From Methanoregula sp. (GTDB taxonomy: Archaea > Halobacteriota > Methanomicrobia > Methanomicrobiales > Methanospirillaceae): DNA of 36,583 nt. Below, piece by piece: positions 24,685 to 33,171 of the stretch (position 1 is the first letter of the stretch; each line of letters begins with the position of its first letter). Location of the stretch: NCBI GenBank assembly GCA_026394655.1, contig JAPKXU010000058.1, forward strand, positions 1-36,583. The letters run 5' to 3'. A program made the translations under genes and the position numbers. The notes beneath the pieces are model-generated. The model saw only the letters and a list, made by a program, of their open reading frames with translations. It did not search any database and was not told the DNA's origin.

Positions 24685-24701
24685 AAAATCGTTTTTTTTA
24701 A
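24681..24701 (+). terminator. Terminator after transcription factor S
   Basis: TTAAAAAATCGTTTTTTTTA forms an A/T hairpin with a T8 run, directly overlapping and following the tfs stop codon. Confidence 0.55.
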
Positions 24702-25012
24702 AATCTATCTCTCCCACGTTTTTTAATTCTTGATTTTAGTTCTCCGGCACTCTGGCGGTGAAGCTTTTCATCGCTGTGGTGCGAAGTCGGGGGCTTCATA
24801 CTGGCTAAAAAAACCATACGAACGAGGTTTCCGCTGCACCTGAAGAGGTGTACCCCGGCGGTTCGGTGCAATCTTGTTTATAAGGCACTTGCCGCAATCG
24901 ATTTGCCCATCATGGACGAGGAAGAGGTAAAATCTTCATTGTCCGTAGAATCAAGTGCATAATCTGAGTACTAACAGACCGGGATATCCGCACATCCGGT
25001 TAAAAAAAGTGA
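24685..25012. other. Intergenic, possible structured RNA or micro-ORF
   Basis: No standard gene. Notable parts are TGAAGC...GCTTCA arms around 24760-24800, a TATA-like TTTATAAG near 24877, and a 16-codon ORF (MDEEEVKSSLSVESSA, 24912-24962) about 30 bp after it whose DNA contains GAAGA-ggtaaaa-TCTTC. None of these can be assigned. Confidence 0.35.
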
Positions 25013-27076
25013 TTACAGGAGTCCTGGGGCTTTCACCCGGAACTTCTGCCAAAGTACCCTGCCCATCACCCGGAATGTGAAGTCCAGTTCCTCGAAACTT
25101 GGGATACTGTTTTCTTTTAACATCTCTCTTCCGACGTTCATCGAGTCTCCGCCAAGGAGTGTCGCGATGAGCCGGTTGGACGTCATTCCCGAGAAATGGA
25201 GGATCTGTTTTGCGAGATGCTCAGAACTCAGGACGAGGTTCGGGAACCCGATAATAAACGCCATGTCCCAAAGTTCTTCATGCCGTGCCAGCACCGCAAA
25301 CGTCTTCTCGAATCGCTTCTCACTCGCATCGCCAAGGAGATCAATGGGGTTGCCCTTGTTCCAGAAGTCGGGAAGGAACTCGTTCAACTCCTCAATCACT
25401 TCCTGCGGCAGATCGACCAGTTCGATACCATACCTCTCTGCATAATCGGATGAGAGCACCGCAAACCCACCGGCATTTGTTATTACAACTGCACGCTTGC
25501 CTTTCGGGTACCGTTTCGGGTGAGCGAGCATCTGGGCAGCTAAAAAAGCACCGGTAAGCGTGTGGACTGATACGACCCCGGACTTCCTGAATGCTTCCAT
25601 ATAGACCTCGTATGAGCCGGAGAGCGATCCGGTATGGGAAGATGCTGCTGCCTGTCCTCGTCGGGAAGAGCCGGATTTGATTGCAATGACCGGTTTTACC
25701 TTTGCAACTTCGGACACGACTTCCATGAAGGTCTTGCCATCAGTTATCTGTTCGATATAGAGGATGATCGCCTTTGTCTTGTCATCCTTCTGCACGTAGC
25801 GGAGGTAATCCAGGAAATCAAGGTCTGCCTGGTTGCCTACAGAGATGACGTTCGAGAAACCTATGTTCTTTGCAAGACTCCAGTCGACTACCGTATTGAT
25901 GATAGCGCCGCTCTGGGAAAGAAACGCGATGTTACCTGACTTTGGGGACTGGTGGACGTATGTGGTATCGATGCCTCGCGGTGGGACGATCAGCCCGAGA
26001 CAGTTTGGTCCGATGATACGGGTTCCGTGCCCCCGGGCAATCGCCACGATCCTCTCTTCGAGTGCCCTGCCCTGTTCACCCATCTCCTTGAAGCCGGCGG
26101 TGATGATGACGACCATGGGGACTTTCTTCTGTCCGCATTCCTCGACCACTGCCGGCACATGGATTGCCGGCACCGTGATCACCGCAAGATCGACTGGTGC
26201 AGGGATTGAAGTAATATTGGAATATGCCTTGAGTCCCTGGATCTCGGAACGCTTGTTATTTACCGGGTAGAGTTGACCGGGGAAGTGGAGCAGGTTGTGC
26301 ATAATCGCATATCCCATTTTAGATGAGTCCTGTGATGCACCGATCACGGCAATGGAACGCGGCGTGAAGTATTCGATCGGGACTGGGATGCGCTCCTTCG
26401 GCTTTACTTCAGCGACCGTATCTGAAACGATCACACGTGCATCGACGGCACAGGCGCCTTTTTCGTAGAGGCGGAGGGGGTTTACATCGAATTCAACAAT
26501 GTGGGTATTCTCCTGGAAAAACCGGCTGATGTTGCCGATGATCTTTACAAGCGTTTCCTCATCTTTCGGTTTTGCGCCACGGTATCCAGCTATCAGCGGG
26601 TATGAGTTGATCTCTTTGACCATCTGGCGGATCTCTTCCTCGCTGACCGGCAGGATGCGGAGCGTAACATCCTTCATCAGCTCGACCAGTGTGCCGCCAA
26701 TACCGAAGGTGATCACTTTGCCAAAAGCCGGGTCTGTTCTGCCCCCAATGATCAGTTCGAGTCCGGGCTCTGCCTGTTGCTCAACGATAACCCCGTCGAT
26801 CTCGGCATTGGGATTATACGCTTTTGCACCGTCGATAATTTTCGTAAATGCACTCAGCGCTGCTTTTTTGCCGCCAATACCAACGATCACACCGCCGGCA
26901 TCGCTCTTATGCACAATCTGCGGAGAGATGATTTTCATGACGACGGGGCAGCCCATCTTCTCGGCTGCCGCTGCCGCGTCCTCACCATTCTTGACGATCT
27001 GGAATTTGGGGACCGGGATGTCATATTTTCGTAGAATCTCATATCCTTCTGCTTCAGAGAGCATTTTCTGGGTCAT
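25013..27076 (-). CDS. acd: ADP-forming acetyl/acyl-CoA synthetase, beta-alpha fusion
   Basis: This 687-residue enzyme interconverts acyl-CoA, ADP and Pi with acid, ATP and CoA. The N-terminal part (about 1-225) is the ATP-grasp beta domain, including VHKSDAGG with His56 at the second phosphohistidine position. The C-terminal part (about 235-687) is the alpha domain: the CoA-binding fold IAVIGASQDSSKMG, FLSQSGA, and AASSHTGSLSGS with His481, the main phosphorylated histidine. The order beta-alpha is the reverse of the common alpha-beta fusion. ATG 27076 is preceded by GAGGTG. It is divergent from an AMP-forming acetyl-CoA synthetase, suggesting opposing acetate routes. The exact acyl substrate is not determinable. 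Confidence 0.88.
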   Translation of the reverse strand: MTQKMLSEAEGYEILRKYDIPVPKFQIVKNGEDAAAAAEKMGCPVVMKIISPQIVHKSDAGGVIVGIGGKKAALSAFTKIIDGAKAYNPNAEIDGVIVEQQAEPGLELIIGGRTDPAFGKVITFGIGGTLVELMKDVTLRILPVSEEEIRQMVKEINSYPLIAGYRGAKPKDEETLVKIIGNISRFFQENTHIVEFDVNPLRLYEKGACAVDARVIVSDTVAEVKPKERIPVPIEYFTPRSIAVIGASQDSSKMGYAIMHNLLHFPGQLYPVNNKRSEIQGLKAYSNITSIPAPVDLAVITVPAIHVPAVVEECGQKKVPMVVIITAGFKEMGEQGRALEERIVAIARGHGTRIIGPNCLGLIVPPRGIDTTYVHQSPKSGNIAFLSQSGAIINTVVDWSLAKNIGFSNVISVGNQADLDFLDYLRYVQKDDKTKAIILYIEQITDGKTFMEVVSEVAKVKPVIAIKSGSSRRGQAAASSHTGSLSGSYEVYMEAFRKSGVVSVHTLTGAFLAAQMLAHPKRYPKGKRAVVITNAGGFAVLSSDYAERYGIELVDLPQEVIEELNEFLPDFWNKGNPIDLLGDASEKRFEKTFAVLARHEELWDMAFIIGFPNLVLSSEHLAKQILHFSGMTSNRLIATLLGGDSMNVGREMLKENSIPSFEELDFTFRVMGRVLWQKFRVKAPGLL

Positions 27077-27250
27077 TCAATCACCTCAATATTGGTTCCG
27101 GGAATCATTCCTGAAAACCGGCTGTTTTTTTGCACGAGAAGAATTGTTCACGATACACGTGAACATGCATCTGGATCGGATTTCGAATTGCGGTTTTTGC
27201 TTTCGTTTCTAAGAGTTTGAAGTTGCTCAATTTAAATTTGCTGAAATGTG

Positions 27251-27266
27251 TATATCGCGCGCTATA
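27251..27266. promoter_or_regulatory. Near-palindrome in the acd/acs divergent promoter region
   Basis: TATATCGCGCGCTATA has matching TATA ends around a CGCGCG core, with one mismatched pair on each side of the core. It lies between two divergently transcribed CoA ligase genes and could be a TATA element, an operator, or both. Confidence 0.35.
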
Positions 27267-27361
27267 ATGAAAAAGGGGGAGAATCTGAACGATTTTTCAA
27301 ATTTCAACCGCAAGATTAATTTGAATTCATCATTATTGATAATGTAGAATAGGAGTGCTGA

Positions 27362-29257
27362 ATGGAAGAAAGCGCACAATCGCTGCCAGTGGCGAAATAT
27401 TACACACCAAACCCCTCCTTGCGGACACACAGTTGGATGGGTGATTACACCTGGACGTATAATGAATTTTTAAAAGATCCTGAACAGTTCTGGGACAAGA
27501 TCGCGGGACAACTTTATTGGTCCTCACCGTGGGACAAGGTGCGGGAATGGAACTACCCGTATGCAAAATGGTTTGTCAATGCAAAGACGAATATCACCTA
27601 CAATTGCCTTGACCGGCATGTGCTCGGTGAGCGCAGGAACAAGGTGGCGCTCATCTGGAAGGGTGAGAGCGATGATGAAGAACGGATTTTCACCTACCGA
27701 CAGCTCTACCGTGAAGTGATGCGGTTTGCCAACGGGCTGAAGAAGTTGGGTGTGACAAAGGGAGACCGGGTCTGCATCTATATGCCGGTTATTCCGGAGC
27801 AGATCATCGCTATGCTCGCTTGTGCCCGCATCGGTGCGATACACAGTGTCGTGTTTGGCGGATATGGTGCGGCAGCACTTAACCAGCGGATTGTCGGTGC
27901 CGGTGCCAAAGTTGTCATTACCGCGGATAAAGCGATCCGACGGGGAAAATCAATCCCTCTCAAGCACGTAATTGAGGAGGCAATCATCGATGCTCCCTCA
28001 GTCGAGCACCTCATTATCCTCCGGAGGGACACGCGAACTCCGGTTGAGATCCACAGCGAGATGGAGGTCGATTTCTACGAACTCTTAAAGGATGTGGAGT
28101 GGGATTGTCCTGCCGAAATGATGGACTCGGAAGACCCCCTGTTTATTCTCTACACGAGTGGAACAACCGGCGCACCGAAAGGGATCGTCCATACGTGCGG
28201 TGGGTACATGGTTGGCGCATATTACACGACCAAATACATCTTCGACTTAAAGGAGAGCGATGTGTACTGGTGTACCGCCGATCCCGGCTGGATCACCGGA
28301 CATTCATATGTGGTCTATGGACCGCTTTCTGTGGGCGGAACGATCCTCATCTCTGAGGTGACTCCCGATTACCCGGATCCGGGTATCTGGTGGAAGATAG
28401 TAGAAGAGTACGGCGTGAGCATCCTGTATACTGCGCCGACTGCCATCCGCATGTTCATGAAAATGGGAGAGGAATGGCCCAACAAGTACAATCTATCTTC
28501 GCTGCGTGTTCTTGGGTCTGTTGGTGAACCGTTAAATCCGGAAGCGTTTGAGTGGTTCTACCACGTGATTGGGAAGGACAAGTGTCCCATCGTTGATACC
28601 TGGTGGCAGACCGAGACCGGTATGCACATGGTAACGACGGTTCTTGGGGAACCAATGCGTCCCGGGTTTGTCGGAAAATCGATTCCCGGGGTTGTCGCGG
28701 ATGTGGTGGACAAGAACGGAACCAGCCTTCCACCGAATAAAAGTGGATTTTTAGTTATTCGGGAACCATGGCCGTCAATGATGCGAACGGTCTACAATAA
28801 TGACGAACGGTACCGGAAGTACTGGGAGACTGTGCCGGGTTGTTACCTTGTGGGTGATCTCGCGGTGAAATGCGATGACGGGTACATCATGGTGATCGGC
28901 AGATCCGATGACCTGATCATCGTGGCGGGGCACAACATCGGCACCGCAGAAGTCGAAAGTGCACTGGTCTCCCACAAAGCCGTTGCGGAAGCTGCCGTTA
29001 TCGGCAAACCAGATCCCGTTAAGGGGAACACCATAAAGGCATTCGTGACACTCCGTGTCGGTCATGCACCAAGCGACCGGTTGAAGAATGAACTGATCTA
29101 CCATGTCCGGATCACGCTCGGACCAATCGCTATGCCATCCGAGATCGAGTTTATGGACACGCTCCCGAAGACCCGGAGCGGCAAGATTGTCCGGCGGGTC
29201 TTAAAAGCAAAAGAGATGGGAATGGACCCGGGTGATATCTCCACACTTGACGAGTGA
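27362..29257 (+). CDS. acs: Acetyl-CoA synthetase, AMP-forming
   Basis: This 631-residue protein makes acetyl-CoA from acetate, ATP and CoA through acetyl-AMP, used by many hydrogenotrophic methanogens for carbon assimilation. It has an Acs-type N-terminus (WFVNAKTNITYNCLDRH), P-loop LYTSGTTGAPKG, acetate-pocket VDTWWQTETG, hinge GRSDDLIIVAGHNIGTAEVES, and TLPKTRSGKIVRRVL with the catalytic, acetylatable Lys. The motif GHRxGTAE of typical Acs reads GHNIGTAE here, losing an Arg that contacts the nucleotide in studied enzymes, so kinetics or substrate may differ. ATG 27362 follows AGGAG with good spacing. Confidence 0.9.
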   Translation: MEESAQSLPVAKYYTPNPSLRTHSWMGDYTWTYNEFLKDPEQFWDKIAGQLYWSSPWDKVREWNYPYAKWFVNAKTNITYNCLDRHVLGERRNKVALIWKGESDDEERIFTYRQLYREVMRFANGLKKLGVTKGDRVCIYMPVIPEQIIAMLACARIGAIHSVVFGGYGAAALNQRIVGAGAKVVITADKAIRRGKSIPLKHVIEEAIIDAPSVEHLIILRRDTRTPVEIHSEMEVDFYELLKDVEWDCPAEMMDSEDPLFILYTSGTTGAPKGIVHTCGGYMVGAYYTTKYIFDLKESDVYWCTADPGWITGHSYVVYGPLSVGGTILISEVTPDYPDPGIWWKIVEEYGVSILYTAPTAIRMFMKMGEEWPNKYNLSSLRVLGSVGEPLNPEAFEWFYHVIGKDKCPIVDTWWQTETGMHMVTTVLGEPMRPGFVGKSIPGVVADVVDKNGTSLPPNKSGFLVIREPWPSMMRTVYNNDERYRKYWETVPGCYLVGDLAVKCDDGYIMVIGRSDDLIIVAGHNIGTAEVESALVSHKAVAEAAVIGKPDPVKGNTIKAFVTLRVGHAPSDRLKNELIYHVRITLGPIAMPSEIEFMDTLPKTRSGKIVRRVLKAKEMGMDPGDISTLDE

Positions 29258-29282
29258 CCGGATTACCTGTCACTAATCCAAC

Positions 29283-29292
29283 TTTTTAAATA
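29283..29292 (+). promoter_or_regulatory. TATA box of second TBP gene
   Basis: TTTTTAAATA lies about 25-30 bp before ATG 29315, so transcription would begin at or near the start codon (leaderless). It lies within 40 bp of the acs stop. Confidence 0.55.
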
Positions 29293-29314
29293 CTGTTTTG
29301 TGGTACTTATAAAT

Positions 29315-29878
29315 ATGAAGGTCAGACCAGAGGACTCCCTCAAAATTGAAAATATCGTTGCCTCAGCGAAGGTTTGCGATTATCTGGATCTCCCCGACAT
29401 TTCTTCACGGATTAAGGATGCTGAATATGACAAGAAGCGTTTCCCGGGTGTTGTTCTCAGGATGCAGAATCCTAAGATTGCAGCTCTGGTCTTTGGTTCC
29501 GGCAAAGTCGTGCTTACCGGTGCAAAGAGTGTCAGCAGCCTCTCCAAGGGATTGAATATCCTTGGCGACATGCTCCGCAGTTTTGGCATCGATATCCCGA
29601 AAAATCTGACCTACAAGATACAGAATATTGTCACATCTGCTGATCTCGCCACTCCCATTAACTTAAACAAAATTGCGGTCGGTTTCAATCTTGACCGTAT
29701 TGAATATGAGCCGGAACAGTTCCCGGGTCTTGTCTACCGGCTGGAAGATCCAAAAGTGGTTGTCCTCCTCTTTGGCTCCGGCAAACTGATCATCACCGGT
29801 GGCAAAGAACCTGAAGACGCAAAAAAAGCGGTTATTAAAATTCTTGCTGACCTTAAGCATCTTGGATTAATGCAATAA
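29315..29878 (+). CDS. tbp: TATA-box-binding protein (second copy)
   Basis: This 187-residue paralogue has both TBP repeats intact (KRFPGVVLRMQNPK, LVFGSGKVVLTG; QFPGLVYRLEDPK, LLFGSGKLIITG). Roughly half of its residues are identical to the copy at 8518-9072. The first repeat is more altered (KVCDYLDLPDISSRIKDAEY), so TATA or TFB preference may differ. I start at ATG 29315 rather than the track's GTG 29300, because the TATA box at 29283 would place the transcript start near 29315. It follows acs on the same strand but has its own promoter. Confidence 0.92.
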   Translation: MKVRPEDSLKIENIVASAKVCDYLDLPDISSRIKDAEYDKKRFPGVVLRMQNPKIAALVFGSGKVVLTGAKSVSSLSKGLNILGDMLRSFGIDIPKNLTYKIQNIVTSADLATPINLNKIAVGFNLDRIEYEPEQFPGLVYRLEDPKVVVLLFGSGKLIITGGKEPEDAKKAVIKILADLKHLGLMQ

Positions 29879-30200
29879 CCGATCCTGCAGGTTAAAAGCA
29901 CGAATGATGAACTGGTCATTTTAATGGGCTCTTTATCGGATTCGACAAAGAATTTATTGCTGATGTCCCATGCGGATTGAGGAGTTTGCCTTCAAATCCT
30001 GACTGCCAATGAGTCTGCGGCTTCCAAAGGAATGCCGCTGTAACAGCTTTTTTACCGTGTCTATACATGGAAAGATTCAGTATATGGCTTTCCATCTCGT
30101 TTTAAATTCAACATTTTTCTGGTTCACCATGGTTTTAAGCAGGTAAATCTGGTGTACGGCATACAAACTTATGGAGAGTGTTACCCTCGAATCTCTGCAT

Positions 30201-30253
30201 TGGGAGGGTCCCCACTCCCGGAAGGGAGGCGTGCACAGCCAGGCAAGGCGGTT
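30201..30253 (+). repeat. Dispersed GC-rich element, copy B
   Basis: GGGAGGGTCCCCAC is followed by the perfect small hairpin CTCCC-GGAA-GGGAG and ends in AGGCAAGGCGGTT. The order and spacing match copies A, C and D. Confidence 0.5.
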
Positions 30254-30430
30254 TAAGTGATTGAAGGTGAGCGGAATCACTCGTTCATCTTACCAACAGA
30301 TTTTGACGAAGAGTCATTTTCCAGATACGCAGCAGGGAACCCAGCAATTCCTTTTTGTTTTATGTTATTTTAGATGCAAGGTTTAACATTTTACAGATAC
30401 AGTGTAGGCAAATAAGTGGAAAAATTATCT

Positions 30431-30491
30431 ATAAATATATAAATTAAACCCTCATCGACAAACAATACCATATTGTATATATGGGGTTTAA
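30431..30491 (+). promoter_or_regulatory. Nested inverted repeats and TATA region upstream of regulator
   Basis: ATAAATATATAAATTAAA provides TATA-like sequence. TTAAACCC (30444-30451) and GGGTTTAA (30484-30491) form an outer 8-bp inverted repeat, and CCATAT-TGTAT-ATATGG (30468-30484) an inner one. The arrangement suggests operator sites for the winged-helix protein encoded 50 bp downstream. Confidence 0.45.
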
Positions 30492-30539
30492 GATATTTAT
30501 CAATGGTAAATTGGATTAGTAATATTTCGGACGTGATGC

Positions 30540-30914
30540 ATGAGAACTGAAAATGTGATGTATTTCACTGAAAAGGAGGAGGAATTTGCAAACCTTCTCA
30601 TCGAGATCGGAACCAAGCGGAACGTGGCAAAGGTACTCGTATTTCTCGCAAATACACCTGAAGCAACCTCCCGTGCAATTGAACGCGGTACGGATCTTCG
30701 GCAGCCTGAAGTGAGTATTGCCATGCGGTACCTGCTTGACGAGAACTGGATCTCCAGCCGCGAAAGCAAAGCAGAGAGCAAGGGACGCCCGGTCAAAATC
30801 TATGAACTGGCAAAACCCATTGGCGAGATCATGGACAGTATCGAGAAAGTAAAAAAGAAAGAGGCAAACAACCAGCTCGCCAAGATACAGAAATTACGGG
30901 ATTACATCAAGTAA
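30540..30914 (+). CDS. Winged-helix transcriptional regulator (COG4738-like)
   Basis: This 124-residue protein has a winged helix-turn-helix in the middle: KRNVAKVLVFLANTPEAT, then TDLRQPEVSIAMRYLLDENWI (recognition helix) and a wing ending GRPVKIYELA. A charged C-terminal coiled-coil-like helix (KVKKKEANNQLAKIQKLRDYI) suggests dimerisation. It resembles small predicted regulators of methanogens (COG4738 type). Target genes are unknown; the nested inverted repeats upstream suggest autoregulation. Its end overlaps the convergent rpiA by 8 bp. Confidence 0.75.
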   Translation: MRTENVMYFTEKEEEFANLLIEIGTKRNVAKVLVFLANTPEATSRAIERGTDLRQPEVSIAMRYLLDENWISSRESKAESKGRPVKIYELAKPIGEIMDSIEKVKKKEANNQLAKIQKLRDYIK

Positions 30915-31602
30915 TTACCCGGCACTTTTTTTCGTTGCCGACAATCACGGTTGTCTTGTCGGTAAATCCGGTGAACAGTCCACTTTCAACGACGCCCGGG
31001 ACCATTGCGATCAGCGCTTCGAGTTCAGTCGGATTATCGATCTCGTCAAACCGGCAGTCTACAATAAAGTTCCCATTATCCGTGATAACCGGTCCATCTT
31101 TTTTTGTGCCATCGCGGAGGCGCGGAACACCTCCAAAGCTGCGGAGCTGATTCATCACCGGTGTTGCTGCAAACGGGATGCACTCGATGGGGACCATCCC
31201 GCTTAACCTCTTTACGATCTTTGCCTCATCAACAACAACGATGAGCTGGAATGCCGCTGCTGCCACGCATTTCTCCCGAGTATGGGCAGCACCCCTTCCT
31301 TTGATCAGGCAGCGAGCGGGATCAACCTGATCAGCGCCATCAATGGCAAGATCCAGCATGGGATTATCATCAAGTGTTGTTAATGGGATATTATTTTCCC
31401 GTGCCCGTATCGCAGTCTGGTAAGACGTTGGAACTCCGGAAACAGAGAGCCCGTCACGGATTCTGCCCGACAGGCGCTCCATCATGTAAAAAACCGTCGA
31501 ACCAGTGCCCATCCCGAGCACCATCCCGTCCTCCACCATATCCGCTGCATGGTAACCGGCTGCACGTTTTGCCGCATTAATCGCTTCAGAATGTTCTGCC
31601 AT
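30907..31602 (-). CDS. rpiA: Ribose-5-phosphate isomerase A
   Basis: This 231-residue enzyme interconverts ribose-5-phosphate and ribulose-5-phosphate. Signature motifs are LGMGTGSTVFYM (phosphate loop), LDLAIDGADQVD and LIKGRGAAHTREKCVA (active-site residues), with IVDCRF near the C-terminus. Length is normal for archaeal RpiA. It is on the minus strand, converging with the winged-helix regulator, and followed upstream by 500 bp without genes. Confidence 0.95.
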   Translation of the reverse strand: MAEHSEAINAAKRAAGYHAADMVEDGMVLGMGTGSTVFYMMERLSGRIRDGLSVSGVPTSYQTAIRARENNIPLTTLDDNPMLDLAIDGADQVDPARCLIKGRGAAHTREKCVAAAAFQLIVVVDEAKIVKRLSGMVPIECIPFAATPVMNQLRSFGGVPRLRDGTKKDGPVITDNGNFIVDCRFDEIDNPTELEALIAMVPGVVESGLFTGFTDKTTVIVGNEKKCRVIT

Positions 31603-32109
31603 CTGGATGAGAGATATCTTTTTTAGGCTAATTAAAACTGGTGACAGGTGAACCTGTGGTTTAACCGTGTACCGGTATCAGCTTGCCAGACAAATGATCT
31701 CATGACTGTCTGGCTATGCAGCTGCATGCCGGAAACGTCGCACACTGTTATGCCGTATCCGAGTATCGTGCCGTAGAGTGTCTTTAAAAAAACTGCATGA
31801 AGCAGATTTATTTCACACCAACGCAATAAAAAATAGCATTTTGCCCCAGTTTCAGTCGAATAATCTATCTTACGCAGATTTTAAGAGGTTTATGAAAAAA
31901 TGTGGAGAGTCCCCCCACCTCATGGCACCTTCGGGGCATGGCGGGGCAAGGAGGTTCTCATTGTATCAATCGGCGATCCGCCACGGGAGCACTTCTTCGG
32001 ATGCTGCGGCATGCATCGCAATTATAAAAGTCAGCCACCGTTGCTCATCGATCAATTTTTAGTTTTTATAGTCTATTGTCAGCAGGTTTCAAATTTTAAT
32101 AAAAAAAAA
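31603..32109. other. Intergenic with GC-rich element copy C
   Basis: No gene is supported. ACAGGT-GA-ACCTGT near 31645 is a perfect small hairpin upstream of rpiA. Copy C of the dispersed element lies at 31901-31956. The 94-aa ORFs 31778-32062 and 31900-32184 cross that element in two frames and look non-coding. Confidence 0.5.
31901..31956 (+). repeat. Dispersed GC-rich element, copy C
   Basis: TGGAGAGTCCCCCCACC, then CCTTCGGGGCATGGCG and GGGCAAGGAGGTT. It is the best match to copy D on the opposite strand and shares both ends with copies A and B. Confidence 0.55.
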
Positions 32110-32892
32110 TCAGTTGATGAAGATCTTCTTTGTCTCATCATCAGCGGCATGAGCCGTGCAGTCAAGCGTGATCGGCGTCACTGATATGTTTCCCTTCCGG
32201 ATTGCATGGACATCTGTTCCCTCTTCAGCATCCTCGATGAGCGGACCATTGATCCAGAAGTAGGGTCTCCCACGGGGGTCTAGTCGTTTCTCAACACCGG
32301 TATGGAAGAGTTTTCGCGCGAGCCGGGTCACTTCATACCCTCCTTTGATCTCGGACGGAATGTTGACATTGATCACATCCGCGTGCGGGCAGAACCCGTT
32401 CTTAAGTACCCGCTCCACAACATCCCGCACCACGCGTTTTGCCGCTTCAAAATCCTGTACAGGTTTACTCGGGTCATCGAATTTTTCGCCCTGGTCTTCG
32501 ACCTGCAACGAGAATGCAATCCCTTTGGTTCGCTGGTTGGAGGCTTCAAGCGCAGCACCTACGGTGCCTGAGGTCATGATGGACTCAAACGAGAGATTCT
32601 CCCCGATATTGATCCCGGAAACAACGAGCGTTGGGTTGAGGTTAAGCGCATACAACCCGATAATGACAGCATCAGTGGGTTTGCCGGCAACTGCCCATGC
32701 CCGGATCCCGTTTATCGTGATCTGGTTCGCCCGTATTGGTTCAAAGATCGAGATAGACCTGCCGACAGCGCTCTGCTGTGTTGCCGGTCCGACAACAGTG
32801 ATATCTGCAATGGGTGAGAGCGCATCGTAAGCCGCCCGGATCCCCAGAGAGTTTACACCGTCATCATTTGTCAGCAGGATAGAGGGTTTCAT
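32110..32892 (-). CDS. surE: 5'-nucleotidase SurE
   Basis: This 260-residue protein is a SurE-family phosphatase acting on nucleoside 5'-monophosphates in a divalent-metal-dependent manner. The N-terminal LLTNDDGVNSLG holds the metal-binding Asp pair; VGPATQQSAVGRSIS, VSGINIGENL and MTSGTVGAALEA are the other family motifs. I choose ATG 32892 because GGGG lies at better spacing than from ATG 32898 used in the track. It is divergent from the methanofuran pair. Confidence 0.92.
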   Translation of the reverse strand: MKPSILLTNDDGVNSLGIRAAYDALSPIADITVVGPATQQSAVGRSISIFEPIRANQITINGIRAWAVAGKPTDAVIIGLYALNLNPTLVVSGINIGENLSFESIMTSGTVGAALEASNQRTKGIAFSLQVEDQGEKFDDPSKPVQDFEAAKRVVRDVVERVLKNGFCPHADVINVNIPSEIKGGYEVTRLARKLFHTGVEKRLDPRGRPYFWINGPLIEDAEEGTDVHAIRKGNISVTPITLDCTAHAADDETKKIFIN

Positions 32893-33171
32893 GGTCATGT
32901 ACCCCTTTTACGCCCACCCACAAATAACTCACCGATCTGACCGGTTAATTGACCGGGACTATTTATGATCCATTGGTTGTCACCGGCAGACAAATGAAAC
33001 ATACCGGAGTCTTTCCGGAATACACGAAAGCCGGATACAACACCAACTGCTGTTTTCATTGGAACCGCCAATGTGCCGATTATAGCACAGCAATAGGAAA
33101 TAAAACCGGCGCGAGCTGTAGTCATGTGAAATTCCGCAAGACATTTTCCTACCGGGGTGTATAGATGTTGG

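Larger units (their letters stand above)
29879..30539. other. Intergenic, with one GC-rich element and regulator promoter
   Basis: No gene is supported. A copy of the dispersed GC-rich element lies at 30201-30253. From about 30400 the DNA becomes very AT-rich and holds nested inverted repeats and TATA-like stretches for the regulator at 30540. The 67-aa minus ORF 30077-30280 runs through the element and is rejected. Confidence 0.5.

Noticed and set aside
31778-32184. Two overlapping 94-aa plus ORFs
   Set aside because: Both cross the GC-rich element in different frames, have no ribosome-binding site and no recognisable protein pattern.
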